From the NCBI RefSeq assembly GCF_001435575.1, contig NZ_AZEA01000003.1:1-55146 (forward strand): a stretch of 55,146 bases of DNA, given 5' to 3'. A program made the position numbers and the translations under genes. Positions 9,670 to 18,158 of the stretch are shown here, one piece after another. The notes beneath the pieces are model-generated. The model searched no databases. It had not been told where the DNA came from and saw only the letters and a list, made by a program, of their open reading frames with translations. The first letter of the stretch is position 1. Each line of letters begins with the position of its first letter. This DNA comes from Lentilactobacillus sunkii DSM 19904 (GTDB lineage Bacteria > Bacillota > Bacilli > Lactobacillales > Lactobacillaceae).

Positions 9670-10008
9670 TCATTTAGACGGACTGTCTGATACTTCATGC
9701 TTTTTTTCCGCTTCTCTGGCCCGTACCTTGGCCTCGTGCTTTAGTAAATGGCCTTCCAAATAGTTCAGTAGTTCAGATTCATTTTCAAAAATCCGGGGAT
9801 GCTTTTGTTTATGAAGGCGCAAATCAATTTCGTTGATTCGCTGTCTGCCAGTCCACTTATGACTGTACCGAATAATAAGCCGGTTATCCAAGCGGTCACG
9901 GCCAAATCTGAAGATATAAATATTGTCCGGTGTGAGTAAGGGGCGAATATATTCTTTTTTATAGAAGTAACCGTTTTTTCTTAAATATTGTTTCGTTCGA
10001 CTTAGAAT
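9670..10008 (-). CDS. Unrecognised protein, probable AUU start
   Basis: I do not recognise a family. The 112-residue product is basic and rich in Arg, Lys and Tyr (RKNGYFYKKEYIRPLL, RYSHKWTGRQRINEIDLRLHK), with a helical charged tail (LLKHEAKVRAREAEKKHE). A strong Shine-Dalgarno GGGAGG (10016-10021) sits 7 bases before ATT at 10006-10008, and no ATG, GTG or TTG lies downstream in the conserved-looking part. An upstream in-frame ATG at 10113 would add 35 residues, but it has no ribosome site and lies upstream of the apparent promoter (10073-10101). The AUU start is therefore my inference. It is divergent from the gene at 10177. Confidence 0.6.
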   Translation of the reverse strand: MLSRTKQYLRKNGYFYKKEYIRPLLTPDNIYIFRFGRDRLDNRLIIRYSHKWTGRQRINEIDLRLHKQKHPRIFENESELLNYLEGHLLKHEAKVRAREAEKKHEVSDSPSK

Positions 10009-10072
10009 AATAACACCTCCCAGCTTATCAAATTTTAACTTTTCAAATCGAATAAAAAACGAATTAATATAT

Positions 10073-10101
10073 ATAATAATTGAATATGAAAGAAAACGCA
10101 A
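10073..10101 (-). promoter_or_regulatory. Promoter of the islet gene at 9670
   Basis: On the minus strand TTGCGT (10096-10101), a 17-base spacer and TATTAT (10073-10078). Transcription from it would begin downstream of the ATG at 10113, which supports the shorter reading frame. Confidence 0.55.
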
Positions 10102-10125
10102 ATTCTTTCTCATACTCAATTAAAG

Positions 10126-10155
10126 TTGCGCTACTTAACTAGTTTAGCATATGAT
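10126..10155 (+). promoter_or_regulatory. Promoter of the islet gene at 10177
   Basis: TTGCGC (10126-10131), an 18-base spacer and TATGAT (10150-10155), divergent from the promoter at 10073-10101. The intervening AT-rich DNA is all that separates the two genes. Confidence 0.55.
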
Positions 10156-10176
10156 GTAGTAAAGGAGCTGAGAACA

Positions 10177-10572
10177 ATGGAACTATTTCGAATTCGATTC
10201 ATCAACAAAATTCGTCCTGATACGTTGGAGATTCGGTATCGGGCTGTGTTGAAGTCACATTCCAGTGACACCATTTTTGAGGGGCATCAGCTATTCCTAA
10301 GAAGTTATCTCGATCCGACCATCTTAAAATCAGGTGAAGTTGCCCTCAAAGCAATTTATAATATCTTTTCGGCAACGCCTAAAAACTTACTGCTTGATCA
10401 GGTTTCCTTTGAACAATCACATGATCGAAGTCTGCTGGAGGTTCCGTCCAAACAATTTTTTGATCAATACATTCAAGATAATAACATGATCGACCGGGTC
10501 ATCACCCATGCAGGCAATGATGGTCATCCAATTATTGATACTAAATTGGTAACCGAACTGCGAATTGGCTGA
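10177..10572 (+). CDS. Unrecognised protein, 131 residues
   Basis: No family recognised. The start is set at ATG 10177 because AAAGGAG lies ten bases ahead; a longer frame begins at 10126 inside the promoter. The product (MELFRIRFINKIRPDTLEIRY...) has alternating hydrophobic residues typical of beta strands in the first half, and no membrane segment, signal peptide or cysteine pair. Residues 50-80 look helical. It is followed after 128 bases by the helix-turn-helix gene in the same direction. That gene has its own promoter, so the two may or may not be co-regulated. Probably lineage-specific. Confidence 0.65.
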   Translation: MELFRIRFINKIRPDTLEIRYRAVLKSHSSDTIFEGHQLFLRSYLDPTILKSGEVALKAIYNIFSATPKNLLLDQVSFEQSHDRSLLEVPSKQFFDQYIQDNNMIDRVITHAGNDGHPIIDTKLVTELRIG

Positions 10573-10598
10573 TTTGTCTACATATAAAGCATAAAAGT

Positions 10599-10628
10599 TT
10601 GACAAATATATGTCAATTGTCATATGGT
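10599..10628 (+). promoter_or_regulatory. Promoter with operator-like palindrome ahead of HTH gene
   Basis: TTGACA (10599-10604) is a perfect -35 and TATGGT (10623-10628) a possible -10 with an 18-base spacer. The -35 is one arm of a perfect inverted repeat TTGACA-N6-TGTCAA (10599-10616), followed directly by another TTGTCA half-site. This arrangement suits a repressor that blocks its own promoter. Confidence 0.55.
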
Positions 10629-10700
10629 AACTGTGACAGGGTAAATAAGAATTTTACTGGATTTTTATCATTAGATTTTTATCATTTGGGGGAAATGAAT

Positions 10701-11141
10701 ATGAATACAAGAGAAAAAATTCAGGCAGTTATCAATAGTCATGATAGTGCCTATCAAATCCAGAAACTCACGGGGGTCAATTCTTCAATTATTATTCGTT
10801 TAAGAAATCAGACAAGAAAAGTTGATAATCTATCATTGAACACCGTGGAAAAGCTAGAACGCTATTTCGATTATCACGTTAAGCATGAGAATGATGACAT
10901 GCCAAATTCCATCCAGCTGTCTCACTTCCGCCACCGCTTGATCAACCTACTTCAAGAGTTATATGAGATTCAACAGGCAAAAGTTGAATCAAAGGATGCC
11001 CAGCCTGATGAAAAAGCCATGACTGCAGCACTTGAACAGCTTTTCAATGACATCATCAGCAACAAGTTGGAACTGGAGCATTTGGAGATTCTTTATAACC
11101 GTCTAGCTCCTGAACCTAATCAGCTGGAAGCCGAAAAATAA
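10701..11141 (+). CDS. Small helix-turn-helix protein, function unknown
   Basis: A 146-residue protein. The first ~60 residues (REKIQAVINSHDSAYQIQKL, then TGVNSSIIIRLRNQTR and LNTVEKLERYF) read like a Cro/C1-type helix-turn-helix: a short helix, a turn at TGVNSS, a recognition helix and a trailing helix. The remainder is helical, Glu/Gln-rich and may dimerise (HRLINLLQELYEIQQAKVES). ATG 10701 is preferred over ATG 10695 because GGGGGA lies 6-7 bases ahead. Autoregulation through the palindrome at 10599 is an inference. It ends at a strong terminator shared with convergent lepA. Confidence 0.65.
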   Translation: MNTREKIQAVINSHDSAYQIQKLTGVNSSIIIRLRNQTRKVDNLSLNTVEKLERYFDYHVKHENDDMPNSIQLSHFRHRLINLLQELYEIQQAKVESKDAQPDEKAMTAALEQLFNDIISNKLELEHLEILYNRLAPEPNQLEAEK

Positions 11142-11151
11142 TGATTTATCA

Positions 11152-11194
11152 AAAATCCCATTACTCGGATGAACATCATCCGGTAATGGGATTT
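11152..11194. terminator. Bidirectional terminator between the HTH gene and lepA
   Basis: A near-perfect stem (AAATCCCATTAC...CGGATGA / TCATCCG...GTAATGGGATTT) is flanked by A-run and T-run on both sides. It serves both convergent genes. Confidence 0.9.
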
Positions 11195-11206
11195 TAAATT
11201 GGGCAA

Positions 11207-13045
11207 TTATTTGTCGCCTTTTTCTTCCTCATCAGTTTGAAGAACTGCCATGAAGGCTTCTTGTGGGATATCAACCTTCCCAACAGCCTTCATCCGTTTC
11301 TTACCAACCTTTTGCTTCTCCAACAGCTTCATCCGACGAGTTCGATCACCACCATACAATTTGGCAGTGACATCCTTTCGATAGGCTTTGATGTTGGTTC
11401 TGGCAATGATTTTGGCGCCAATCGCAGCCTGAACAGGAATCTCAAAGTTCTGTCGAGGAATAATATTTTTCAATTTCCCGACAATGTCTCTGGCACGAGT
11501 AGCAGCAAATTGCCTATGAGAAATGAAGCTCAAAGCATCAACTTTTTCACCATTCAACAAGATATCAATTTTAACCAAGTCACTTGCTTTGTAATCTTCC
11601 AAATCATAGTCGAGAGAGGCATAACCCTTGGTACTCGATTTTAATTTATCAAAAAAGTCGAAAATGATTTCCGATAATGGCATGTGATAAATCACATTGA
11701 CCCGGTATTCATCCAAGTACTCCATCGTATCAAACTCACCACGTCGACGCTGGCAAAGCTCCATTACCGGCCCAACATAATCATTGGGAACCATAATAGT
11801 TGCTTTAACGTATGGTTCTGAAATTTCCTTGATTGATGAAACATCCGGCATTTCTGAAGGATTTTCAACTGTTTTAGTGTCACCGTCAGTCAACTTAACC
11901 TCGTAGGTAACAGATGGTGCAGTTGTAATCAGCTCAAGATTAAATTCTCGTTCCAACCGTTCCTGAACCACATCCATATGCAGCAAGCCAAGGAACCCGC
12001 AGCGAAAACCGAATCCCAAGGCTTTGGAAATTTCGGGCTCAAATTCCAATGCGGCATCATTTAGCTTTAATTTTTCCAGTGCTTCACGTAAATCATCAAA
12101 CTTGGCGTTATCAGTCGGATAGAGTCCGGCATAGACCATTGGATTCATTTCCCGATAACCTGGCAATGCCTCATCAGCTGGGTCCAATGCGTTTGTGACA
12201 GTATCACCAACTCGGGTTTGGGTAATGTCCTTGATGCTTGCGGTAATGTAACCAACGTCTCCTGACATCAGATAATCCCGCTTAACCGGCTTAGGTGAGT
12301 TAACACCGACTTCAGTGACTTCATACTCACTGCCGCTGTTCATCATCCGAATTTTGTCACCCGGCTTAACTGAGCCTTCAAACAAACGAACACTGAGGAC
12401 AACCCCGCGATAATCATCATATACGGAATCAAATACCAACGCTTTTAGCGGCGCTGTAACATCCCCATCCGGTGCAGGAATCTTATGAACAATTTGTTCG
12501 AGGAGCTCTGGAACCCCAATCCCTTTCTTGGCACTGGCCAAAACAGCATCGGAAGCATCCAAACCAATCACATTTTCAATTTCAGTACGAACTTTTTCCG
12601 GTTCAGCGGAAGGCAAATCAATTTTATTAATAACCGGCACAATTTCCAGGTTGTCATCAATTGCCAAATAAACATTTGCCAACGTCTGAGCTTCCACACC
12701 CTGCGCTGCATCAACGACCAGTACGGCACCCTCACAGGCAGCCAGGCTTCGAGACACTTCATAGGAGAAGTCGACGTGCCCAGGAGTATCGATTAAGTGA
12801 AACTCATAATCATGACCATCTTTGGCGTGATACGTGAGTTCAACGGCGTTCAACTTGATCGTGATACCCCGTTCTCGTTCAAGATCCATGTTATCCAGTA
12901 ATTGATCTTTCATATCCCGCTTGGCAACGGTATCCGTCATTTCAAGAATTCGATCAGCCAAGGTCGATTTCCCATGGTCGATGTGAGCAACGATGGAAAA
13001 GTTTCGAATATATTTTTGATGATCCTTCATTTTTTCTAAATCCAT
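11207..13045 (-). CDS. lepA: Elongation factor 4 (back-translocase LepA)
   Basis: Ribosome-associated GTPase that acts on stalled or mistranslocated ribosomes. The 612-residue length is standard. GTPase motifs are AHIDHGKST (G1), DTPGHVDF (G3), NKIDLPSA (G4) and SAKKGIG (G5). The LepA-specific C-terminal domain ([22 protein letters not shown] region) is complete. It has its own promoter just upstream and is separated from dnaJ by a terminator. Confidence 0.97.
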   Translation of the reverse strand: MDLEKMKDHQKYIRNFSIVAHIDHGKSTLADRILEMTDTVAKRDMKDQLLDNMDLERERGITIKLNAVELTYHAKDGHDYEFHLIDTPGHVDFSYEVSRSLAACEGAVLVVDAAQGVEAQTLANVYLAIDDNLEIVPVINKIDLPSAEPEKVRTEIENVIGLDASDAVLASAKKGIGVPELLEQIVHKIPAPDGDVTAPLKALVFDSVYDDYRGVVLSVRLFEGSVKPGDKIRMMNSGSEYEVTEVGVNSPKPVKRDYLMSGDVGYITASIKDITQTRVGDTVTNALDPADEALPGYREMNPMVYAGLYPTDNAKFDDLREALEKLKLNDAALEFEPEISKALGFGFRCGFLGLLHMDVVQERLEREFNLELITTAPSVTYEVKLTDGDTKTVENPSEMPDVSSIKEISEPYVKATIMVPNDYVGPVMELCQRRRGEFDTMEYLDEYRVNVIYHMPLSEIIFDFFDKLKSSTKGYASLDYDLEDYKASDLVKIDILLNGEKVDALSFISHRQFAATRARDIVGKLKNIIPRQNFEIPVQAAIGAKIIARTNIKAYRKDVTAKLYGGDRTRRMKLLEKQKVGKKRMKAVGKVDIPQEAFMAVLQTDEEEKGDK

Positions 13046-13081
13046 GTTGTATTCTCACTTTCATTTGTTTAACTGTTTACA

Positions 13082-13109
13082 ATTATAACAGCCATTCACG
13101 TTTATCCAA
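13082..13109 (-). promoter_or_regulatory. Promoter of lepA
   Basis: On the minus strand TTGGAT (13104-13109), a 16-base spacer and a perfect TATAAT (13082-13087), 37 bases before the lepA start. Confidence 0.65.
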
Positions 13110-13138
13110 AGTTAAACCGGCAAACCCGTCAATGACAT

Positions 13139-13180
13139 AAAAAAGAGGCAAGCAACGCAACTGCGCCAGCTGACCCCTTT
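13139..13180 (-). terminator. Terminator after dnaJ
   Basis: A stem formed by AAAGGGGTCAGC and GCTTGCCTCTTT with one mismatch, followed by a T-run on the minus strand, 20 bases past the dnaJ stop. Confidence 0.75.
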
Positions 13181-13199
13181 CAAATGATCATTTGCTATT

Positions 13200-14348
13200 T
13201 TATTTATCAAAAGCATCTTTCATCTTGTCAAAAAAATTACTGCCGCCCTTACCGGCGATATTGTCGCCACTTGCCTTGGCAAATGCTTCCAAAGCAATCT
13301 TCTGGTTCTTGTTGAGTGACTTCGGTGTCACAACGGTCACAGTGACTCGCTCGTCACCATTACCATTACCACGAAGTCTTGGCGCACCCTTGCCTTTTAA
13401 GCGGAAAGTTGTGCCGGTCTGAGTCCCAGCAGGTACCTTCAATTCGACATCACCATGAACGGTCTTGACTTTGATCTTGCCGCCAAGTGCAGCCCGGGCA
13501 AACGTAATCGGCTGGTCAACATAGATGGTAGCACCGTCACGGGTAAAGTCTTTACTTGGCTTTACACGGAAGACAATGTACAAATCTCCGTAAGGGCCGC
13601 CGTTTTCACCGGCTTCACCCTGCCCTTGAAGTCTCATTTGTTGGCCGTCATCGATACCGGCAGGAACGTTAACTTCAAGTTCGTGTCGTTCGTCAGTTTT
13701 ACCACTGCCGCCACAAGTTGGGCACTTTTCTTTAATTTCCTTACCAGTCCCATGACATACAGGGCAAACTTGTCGTGACTGCATTCTGCCAAGTGGCGTG
13801 TTGGTTTCAGTCGTGACATAGCCACGACCGCCACAGTTGGAACAGGTCACAGGTGAAGTACCAGGCTTGGCCCCGGTACCGCCACAAGTCTTACATTGAG
13901 CTTCACGATTGTATTTGATAACCGTCTTCTTACCGAAAATGGCTTCTTCAAATTCAAGGGTCATCTGATATTGCAAATCACGGCCTTGTTGAGGTGCCGA
14001 AGGATCTGACCTTTGCTGACCGCCGCCAAAGAATTGACTGAATATGTCATCAAATCCAAATCCACCGCCAGCACCAGCACCGCCAAAATTGCTGAACCCG
14101 CCTTGGCCGCCGCCAAAACCGGCGCCTGCACCATCGGCTGATCCATATTGGTCATAGTTGGCCCGCTTTTGTGGATCACTCAGTGTTTCGTAAGCCTCGT
14201 TAATTTCCTTAAATTTTGCTTCAGCATCAGGAGCTTTATTAATGTCTGGATGCCACTTTTTGGAAAGCTTGCGATAGGCGTGTTTTATTTCGTCATCGCT
14301 GGCATCTTTGGAAACTCCAAGAATATCATAATAATCTTTTTCTGCCAT
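13200..14348 (-). CDS. dnaJ: Chaperone protein DnaJ (Hsp40)
   Basis: Delivers unfolded clients to DnaK and stimulates its ATPase. It is 382 residues. The N-terminal J-domain carries HPD in KWHPDINK, followed by a Gly/Phe-rich linker (about 75-130). The four CxxCxGxG zinc repeats begin [24 protein letters not shown] and CPTCGGSG, and a C-terminal client-binding domain follows. All four zinc repeats are intact. It is last in the hrcA-grpE-dnaK-dnaJ cluster but has a separate promoter overlapping the dnaK terminator. Confidence 0.97.
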   Translation of the reverse strand: MAEKDYYDILGVSKDASDDEIKHAYRKLSKKWHPDINKAPDAEAKFKEINEAYETLSDPQKRANYDQYGSADGAGAGFGGGQGGFSNFGGAGAGGGFGFDDIFSQFFGGGQQRSDPSAPQQGRDLQYQMTLEFEEAIFGKKTVIKYNREAQCKTCGGTGAKPGTSPVTCSNCGGRGYVTTETNTPLGRMQSRQVCPVCHGTGKEIKEKCPTCGGSGKTDERHELEVNVPAGIDDGQQMRLQGQGEAGENGGPYGDLYIVFRVKPSKDFTRDGATIYVDQPITFARAALGGKIKVKTVHGDVELKVPAGTQTGTTFRLKGKGAPRLRGNGNGDERVTVTVVTPKSLNKNQKIALEAFAKASGDNIAGKGGSNFFDKMKDAFDK

Positions 14349-14386
14349 TAGAAACTCCCATCCTCATTCAATACTTTAACCATGAT

Positions 14387-14414
14387 AATATACCATATTT
14401 TAACAAAAAGCCAA
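14387..14414 (-). promoter_or_regulatory. Possible dnaJ promoter overlapping the dnaK terminator
   Basis: On the minus strand TTGGCT (14409-14414), a 16-base spacer and TATATT (14387-14392). The -35 lies in the right arm of the hairpin at 14404-14431. Confidence 0.5.
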
Positions 14415-14431
14415 AGCCAGCAGGCCTTGAC
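14404..14431 (-). terminator. Terminator between dnaK and dnaJ
   Basis: On the minus strand GTCAAGGCC, loop TGCT and GGCTTTGGC (nine pairs including wobbles) followed by TTTTTGTT. It would reduce read-through from dnaK to dnaJ. Confidence 0.75.
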
Positions 14432-14458
14432 TTCTCATCAAAAATATAAGCTTACAAA

Positions 14459-16336
14459 TTACTTTTTATCATCATCGTGAACTTCGTGGAAGTCGCCGTC
14501 AACGGTACCATCGTCACCTTTGCCGTCGCTCTTGCCATCGGTAGTACCGCTTTGTGGGCCAGCTTGACCGGCACCAGCAGCACCGCCGTCTTTAGGAGCT
14601 TGTTGTTGATACAACTTAACAGCTAAGTCTTGGACGATCTTGTTCAATGCGTCTTTCTTAGACTTCATTTCATCAACATTGTTATCTTCCTTGGCTTTCT
14701 TAAGTGCATCACGAGCATCTTCAGCCTTCTTGATTTCGTCGTCTGATACCTTACCCTTAACATCCTTAAGAGTCTTGTCAGTCTGGAAAATCAATTGGTC
14801 AACTTCGTTGTTCAAATCGGCTGACTCTTTACGTTGCTTATCAGCCTCTTCGTTTTCTTTGGCTTCTTTCATCATCTTTTGAATTTCATCATCTGAAAGA
14901 CCTGATGAATCCTTGATAGTGATCTTTTGCTCTTTACCAGTTCCCTTATCCTTGGCAGAAACGTTAACGATACCGTTTTTGTCAATATCAAATTTAACTT
15001 CGATTTGAGGAACCCCACGAGGAGCGGCTGGAATGTCAGTCAACTGGAATTGACCTAATGTTTTATCATCAGCAGCCATTGGACGTTCACCTTGGAGAAC
15101 ATGGATATCAACGGCTGGTTGGTTATCAGCAGCAGTCGAGAATACCTGTGACTTGCTGGTTGGAATCGTCGTGTTACGATCAATCAACTTGGTGAAGACA
15201 CCACCCATGGTTTCAATACCAAGTGACAATGGGGTAACATCAAGTAAAACAACATCCTTAACATCACCGGTGATAACACCACCTTGAACAGCGGCACCCA
15301 AAGCAACGGCTTCATCAGGGTTGATTGAGTGGTTGGAATCCTTGCCAGTCCATGACTTAACAGCTTCTTGGACGGCTGGAATACGAGTTGAACCACCATT
15401 TAAGATAACTTGGTCAATGTCTGAAGTGCTTAATTTAGCATCCTTCAAAGCATTGTCAAATGGAACCTTGGTCTTGGCAACCAAGTCGGAAGTCAATTCG
15501 TTGAACTTCGCACGGGTCAATGTGGTTTGCAAATGCAAAGGACCATTGTCACCGGCAGAGATAAATGGCAAACTGATTTCTGATTCAGTCACACCTGAAA
15601 GATCCTTCTTGGCTTTTTCAGCAGCATCCTTTAAACGTTGTAAGGCCATCTTGTCTTTGGACAAGTCAACGCCGTTGTCTTTCTTGAAGCCTTCAACCAA
15701 CCAGTCAATAATTCGTTGATCAAAGTCGTCGCCACCAAGATGAGTATCACCATTGGTAGAAAGTACTTGGAAGACACCATCACCTAATTCAAGGATGGAA
15801 ACATCAAATGTACCACCACCTAAATCATATACCAGGATCTTTTCGTCTTTATCCTGCTTATCCATACCATATGCCAAAGCGGCAGCAGTTGGTTCGTTGA
15901 TAATTCGCTTAACGTTTAAACCGGCAATTTTACCAGCATCTTTGGTAGCTTGACGTTGGGCATCGTTAAAGTATGCAGGAACAGTAATAACGGCATTTTC
16001 AACCTTATCACCAACATAGTCTTCAGCAAATTCCTTGATGTATTGAAGAATCATTGCAGAAATTTGCTGTGGGGTATATTTCTTACCTTCAATATCAACG
16101 GTGTAACCTTGTTCACCCATGTGGCTCTTAATAGACCGAACAGTATTTGGATTGGTGATTTCTTGTCGTTTTGCAACTTCACCAACCTGTGGCTTGCCGT
16201 CTTTAAATGCAACAACTGATGGTGTCGTACGGGCACCTTCTGGATTTGGAATAATTTTAGGTGCGCTGCCTTCAAGAACCGCAACGGCAGAGTTAGTAGT
16301 TCCTAAATCAATACCAATAATTTTATTACTTGCCAT
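14459..16336 (-). CDS. dnaK: Chaperone protein DnaK (Hsp70)
   Basis: ATP-driven folding chaperone working with DnaJ and GrpE. It is 625 residues. The nucleotide-binding domain shows [11 protein letters not shown] at the N-terminus and the phosphate-2 motif [13 protein letters not shown]. The substrate-binding domain begins after the [11 protein letters not shown] region, and the lid ends in an acidic tail (EVHDDDKK). The Gln/Gly/Ala-rich segment before the tail is normal. It sits 27 bases after grpE, under HrcA/CIRCE control. Confidence 0.98.
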   Translation of the reverse strand: MASNKIIGIDLGTTNSAVAVLEGSAPKIIPNPEGARTTPSVVAFKDGKPQVGEVAKRQEITNPNTVRSIKSHMGEQGYTVDIEGKKYTPQQISAMILQYIKEFAEDYVGDKVENAVITVPAYFNDAQRQATKDAGKIAGLNVKRIINEPTAAALAYGMDKQDKDEKILVYDLGGGTFDVSILELGDGVFQVLSTNGDTHLGGDDFDQRIIDWLVEGFKKDNGVDLSKDKMALQRLKDAAEKAKKDLSGVTESEISLPFISAGDNGPLHLQTTLTRAKFNELTSDLVAKTKVPFDNALKDAKLSTSDIDQVILNGGSTRIPAVQEAVKSWTGKDSNHSINPDEAVALGAAVQGGVITGDVKDVVLLDVTPLSLGIETMGGVFTKLIDRNTTIPTSKSQVFSTAADNQPAVDIHVLQGERPMAADDKTLGQFQLTDIPAAPRGVPQIEVKFDIDKNGIVNVSAKDKGTGKEQKITIKDSSGLSDDEIQKMMKEAKENEEADKQRKESADLNNEVDQLIFQTDKTLKDVKGKVSDDEIKKAEDARDALKKAKEDNNVDEMKSKKDALNKIVQDLAVKLYQQQAPKDGGAAGAGQAGPQSGTTDGKSDGKGDDGTVDGDFHEVHDDDKK

Positions 16337-16363
16337 AGATAATCCTCTTTTTCTTTTAAAGTT

Positions 16364-16972
16364 TTATTTTGCTACAACAACCATTGCTGGTCGAAGAACC
16401 CGATCCTTCAAGCGATATCCGTCTTGAAGAACCTGAACAACCGTGTCAGCCGGATGATCATCATCGGCTGGCGAAGTCTGAACAGCCTGATCAAACTTTG
16501 GATCAAATGGTTTATTCAAAGCATCAATCACTTCAACCCCATTATCAGATAAAGCCTTGTTGAAATGCTTATAAACCATCGACACACCCTGCTTAAGCTG
16601 CTTGCCACCCTCATCGGTGACATCAACTTTTAATGCTCTCTGCAGGTTGTCAACAATTGGCAAAATGTCATGAGCCAACTGCTGACCATCATATTTGATC
16701 AAATCAGCTTGTTCCTTCTTGGCGTGAGTCTCAATGTTTCTCATATCAGCCTCAGCTCGAAGAAACTTATCTTCCATTGCATCAAGCTTCTTTTGCAGCT
16801 CAACAACAGTTTGTTTTAATTTTTTAGTATCATCTGAATCTCGGCTTTTGGTCTTATCGGCTTTTTTGCCATGCTTAGCTGAGCTTTCCCCAGCCTCGCC
16901 AGCCTTAACTGATTTGTCCTGTGTTGGCCCGCTTTGATTCTTCTTAACTGAATCATCCTTGCTGTCTGCCAA
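16364..16972 (-). CDS. grpE: Nucleotide exchange factor GrpE
   Basis: Releases ADP from DnaK. It is 202 residues: a charged, low-complexity N-terminal ~55 residues (Lys/Ser/Asp-rich), a long coiled-coil dimerisation helix (LKQTVVELQKKLDAMEDKFLR), then the beta domain ending PADTVVQVLQDGYRLKDRVL. This matches the family. It starts 17 bases downstream of hrcA within the same operon. Confidence 0.96.
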   Translation of the reverse strand: MADSKDDSVKKNQSGPTQDKSVKAGEAGESSAKHGKKADKTKSRDSDDTKKLKQTVVELQKKLDAMEDKFLRAEADMRNIETHAKKEQADLIKYDGQQLAHDILPIVDNLQRALKVDVTDEGGKQLKQGVSMVYKHFNKALSDNGVEVIDALNKPFDPKFDQAVQTSPADDDHPADTVVQVLQDGYRLKDRVLRPAMVVVAK

Positions 16973-16989
16973 ACAATCGCCTCCTTAAA

Positions 16990-18027
16990 TTAATCATTGT
17001 CATCATCGTAATAGCCAAGCAGCTTCTTAGTCAATTCTTCTCTCAAAGCACCGACTATTCCAATGACTTTCGAGTAAGGCATTCTGGTTGGCCCAATTAC
17101 GGCTATCACACCATGACCATACTCTTTCAAATCATAAGTTCCTGTAATAATACTATAATCTTTTAACAAGTCATTCCTGAGCTCGCCGCCAATTCTAACT
17201 TGGACATCCTTGGAGTTCGGATCAATGATTTTTGATACCGAATCCTCAGTTCCAAGCAAGTTGTATAACGGCTTCAGTCGATCGATGTTCTGACGTTCAG
17301 CAAACTTCAATAAATTCAGCTCGCCATCAACATGAACCTTGTCACGACCAGCTTCGTTGAGCATGTCACCGAATATCTTCAAAAACCCTTCAGGAGTCTG
17401 AATATATTTAGTCATGAGCATTGGAATGTCAAATTTCAACTTGTCCATGACATCCTTCAAAGGCTTGCCGACCAGCTCGGTGTTGATAATATTCACAATG
17501 GTTTCCAACTGTTCGGATGAAACATTGGCCAACCTAAATATCTTATCGATCACGTGGCCGGTGTTGGTCACAATAATCGCCATCACCTGTCGGTCATCTA
17601 ATTTAACAAGACGAAAACCACCAAGCTTCAAGTTGTCTCCAGATTCGGGGTTGAAGGTCAGCGCCATATAGTTGGTTAAATCCGACAAAACTTTGGCTGA
17701 TTCCTGAACGATTTCATCAATCCGGTTGAACTCATTGTTAAAAGAAGTTTTGATTAAATCTTCCGCACCCTCATCAAGTGGATCCGGTTGAACAAGGTTA
17801 TCAACGTAGTAACGATAACCTTCAATAGACGGAACCCTTCCTGATGAAAAATGCGTTTTAGTGATTAAGCCCTTTGATTCAAGTGCAGCCATATCATTTC
17901 TGACCGTCGCGGAACTAACGTGGGTCGGAAACTCCTCAGCCAAAGCCTTGGAACCAACTGGCATCCCTGTTCTTGTGTAATCACGAATGATTATTTGAAG
18001 AATATTCTTTTGCCTATCCGTTAGCAC
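16990..18027 (-). CDS. hrcA: Heat-inducible transcription repressor HrcA
   Basis: Represses class I heat-shock genes by binding CIRCE; activity depends on the GroE chaperonin in related bacteria. It is 345 residues. The N-terminal winged helix (HVSSATVRNDMAALESKGLI) is clear, followed by the GAF-like HrcA core. It is first in the operon, with CIRCE 16 bases upstream of the start, which implies autoregulation. Confidence 0.97.
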   Translation of the reverse strand: MLTDRQKNILQIIIRDYTRTGMPVGSKALAEEFPTHVSSATVRNDMAALESKGLITKTHFSSGRVPSIEGYRYYVDNLVQPDPLDEGAEDLIKTSFNNEFNRIDEIVQESAKVLSDLTNYMALTFNPESGDNLKLGGFRLVKLDDRQVMAIIVTNTGHVIDKIFRLANVSSEQLETIVNIINTELVGKPLKDVMDKLKFDIPMLMTKYIQTPEGFLKIFGDMLNEAGRDKVHVDGELNLLKFAERQNIDRLKPLYNLLGTEDSVSKIIDPNSKDVQVRIGGELRNDLLKDYSIITGTYDLKEYGHGVIAVIGPTRMPYSKVIGIVGALREELTKKLLGYYDDDND

Positions 18028-18042
18028 CTAAATCACCTCTTT

Positions 18043-18069
18043 TTAGCACTCAATATACCCGAGTGCTAA
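18043..18069. promoter_or_regulatory. CIRCE operator, perfect copy
   Basis: TTAGCACTC-N9-GAGTGCTAA exactly matches the CIRCE consensus bound by HrcA. It lies between the promoter and the hrcA start. Confidence 0.97.
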
Positions 18070-18080
18070 GGCACATTTAT

Positions 18081-18109
18081 AATTTAACAAACCACATGTT
18101 ATAAGTCAA
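18081..18109 (-). promoter_or_regulatory. Promoter of hrcA-grpE-dnaK
   Basis: On the minus strand TTGACT (18104-18109), a 17-base spacer and TAAATT (18081-18086). It lies between two CIRCE-like sites. Confidence 0.6.
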
Positions 18110-18126
18110 GGGAATATAGTGTTATT

Positions 18127-18153
18127 TTAGCATTATTTTGTGTTGAGTGCTAA
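18127..18153. promoter_or_regulatory. Second, imperfect CIRCE operator
   Basis: TTAGCATTA-N9-GAGTGCTAA: the right arm is perfect and the left arm matches seven of nine positions. It lies upstream of the -35 and 6 bases from the ribF stop. Another TAGTGCTAA half-site overlaps its downstream edge. Confidence 0.8.
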
Positions 18154-18158
18154 TAGTG

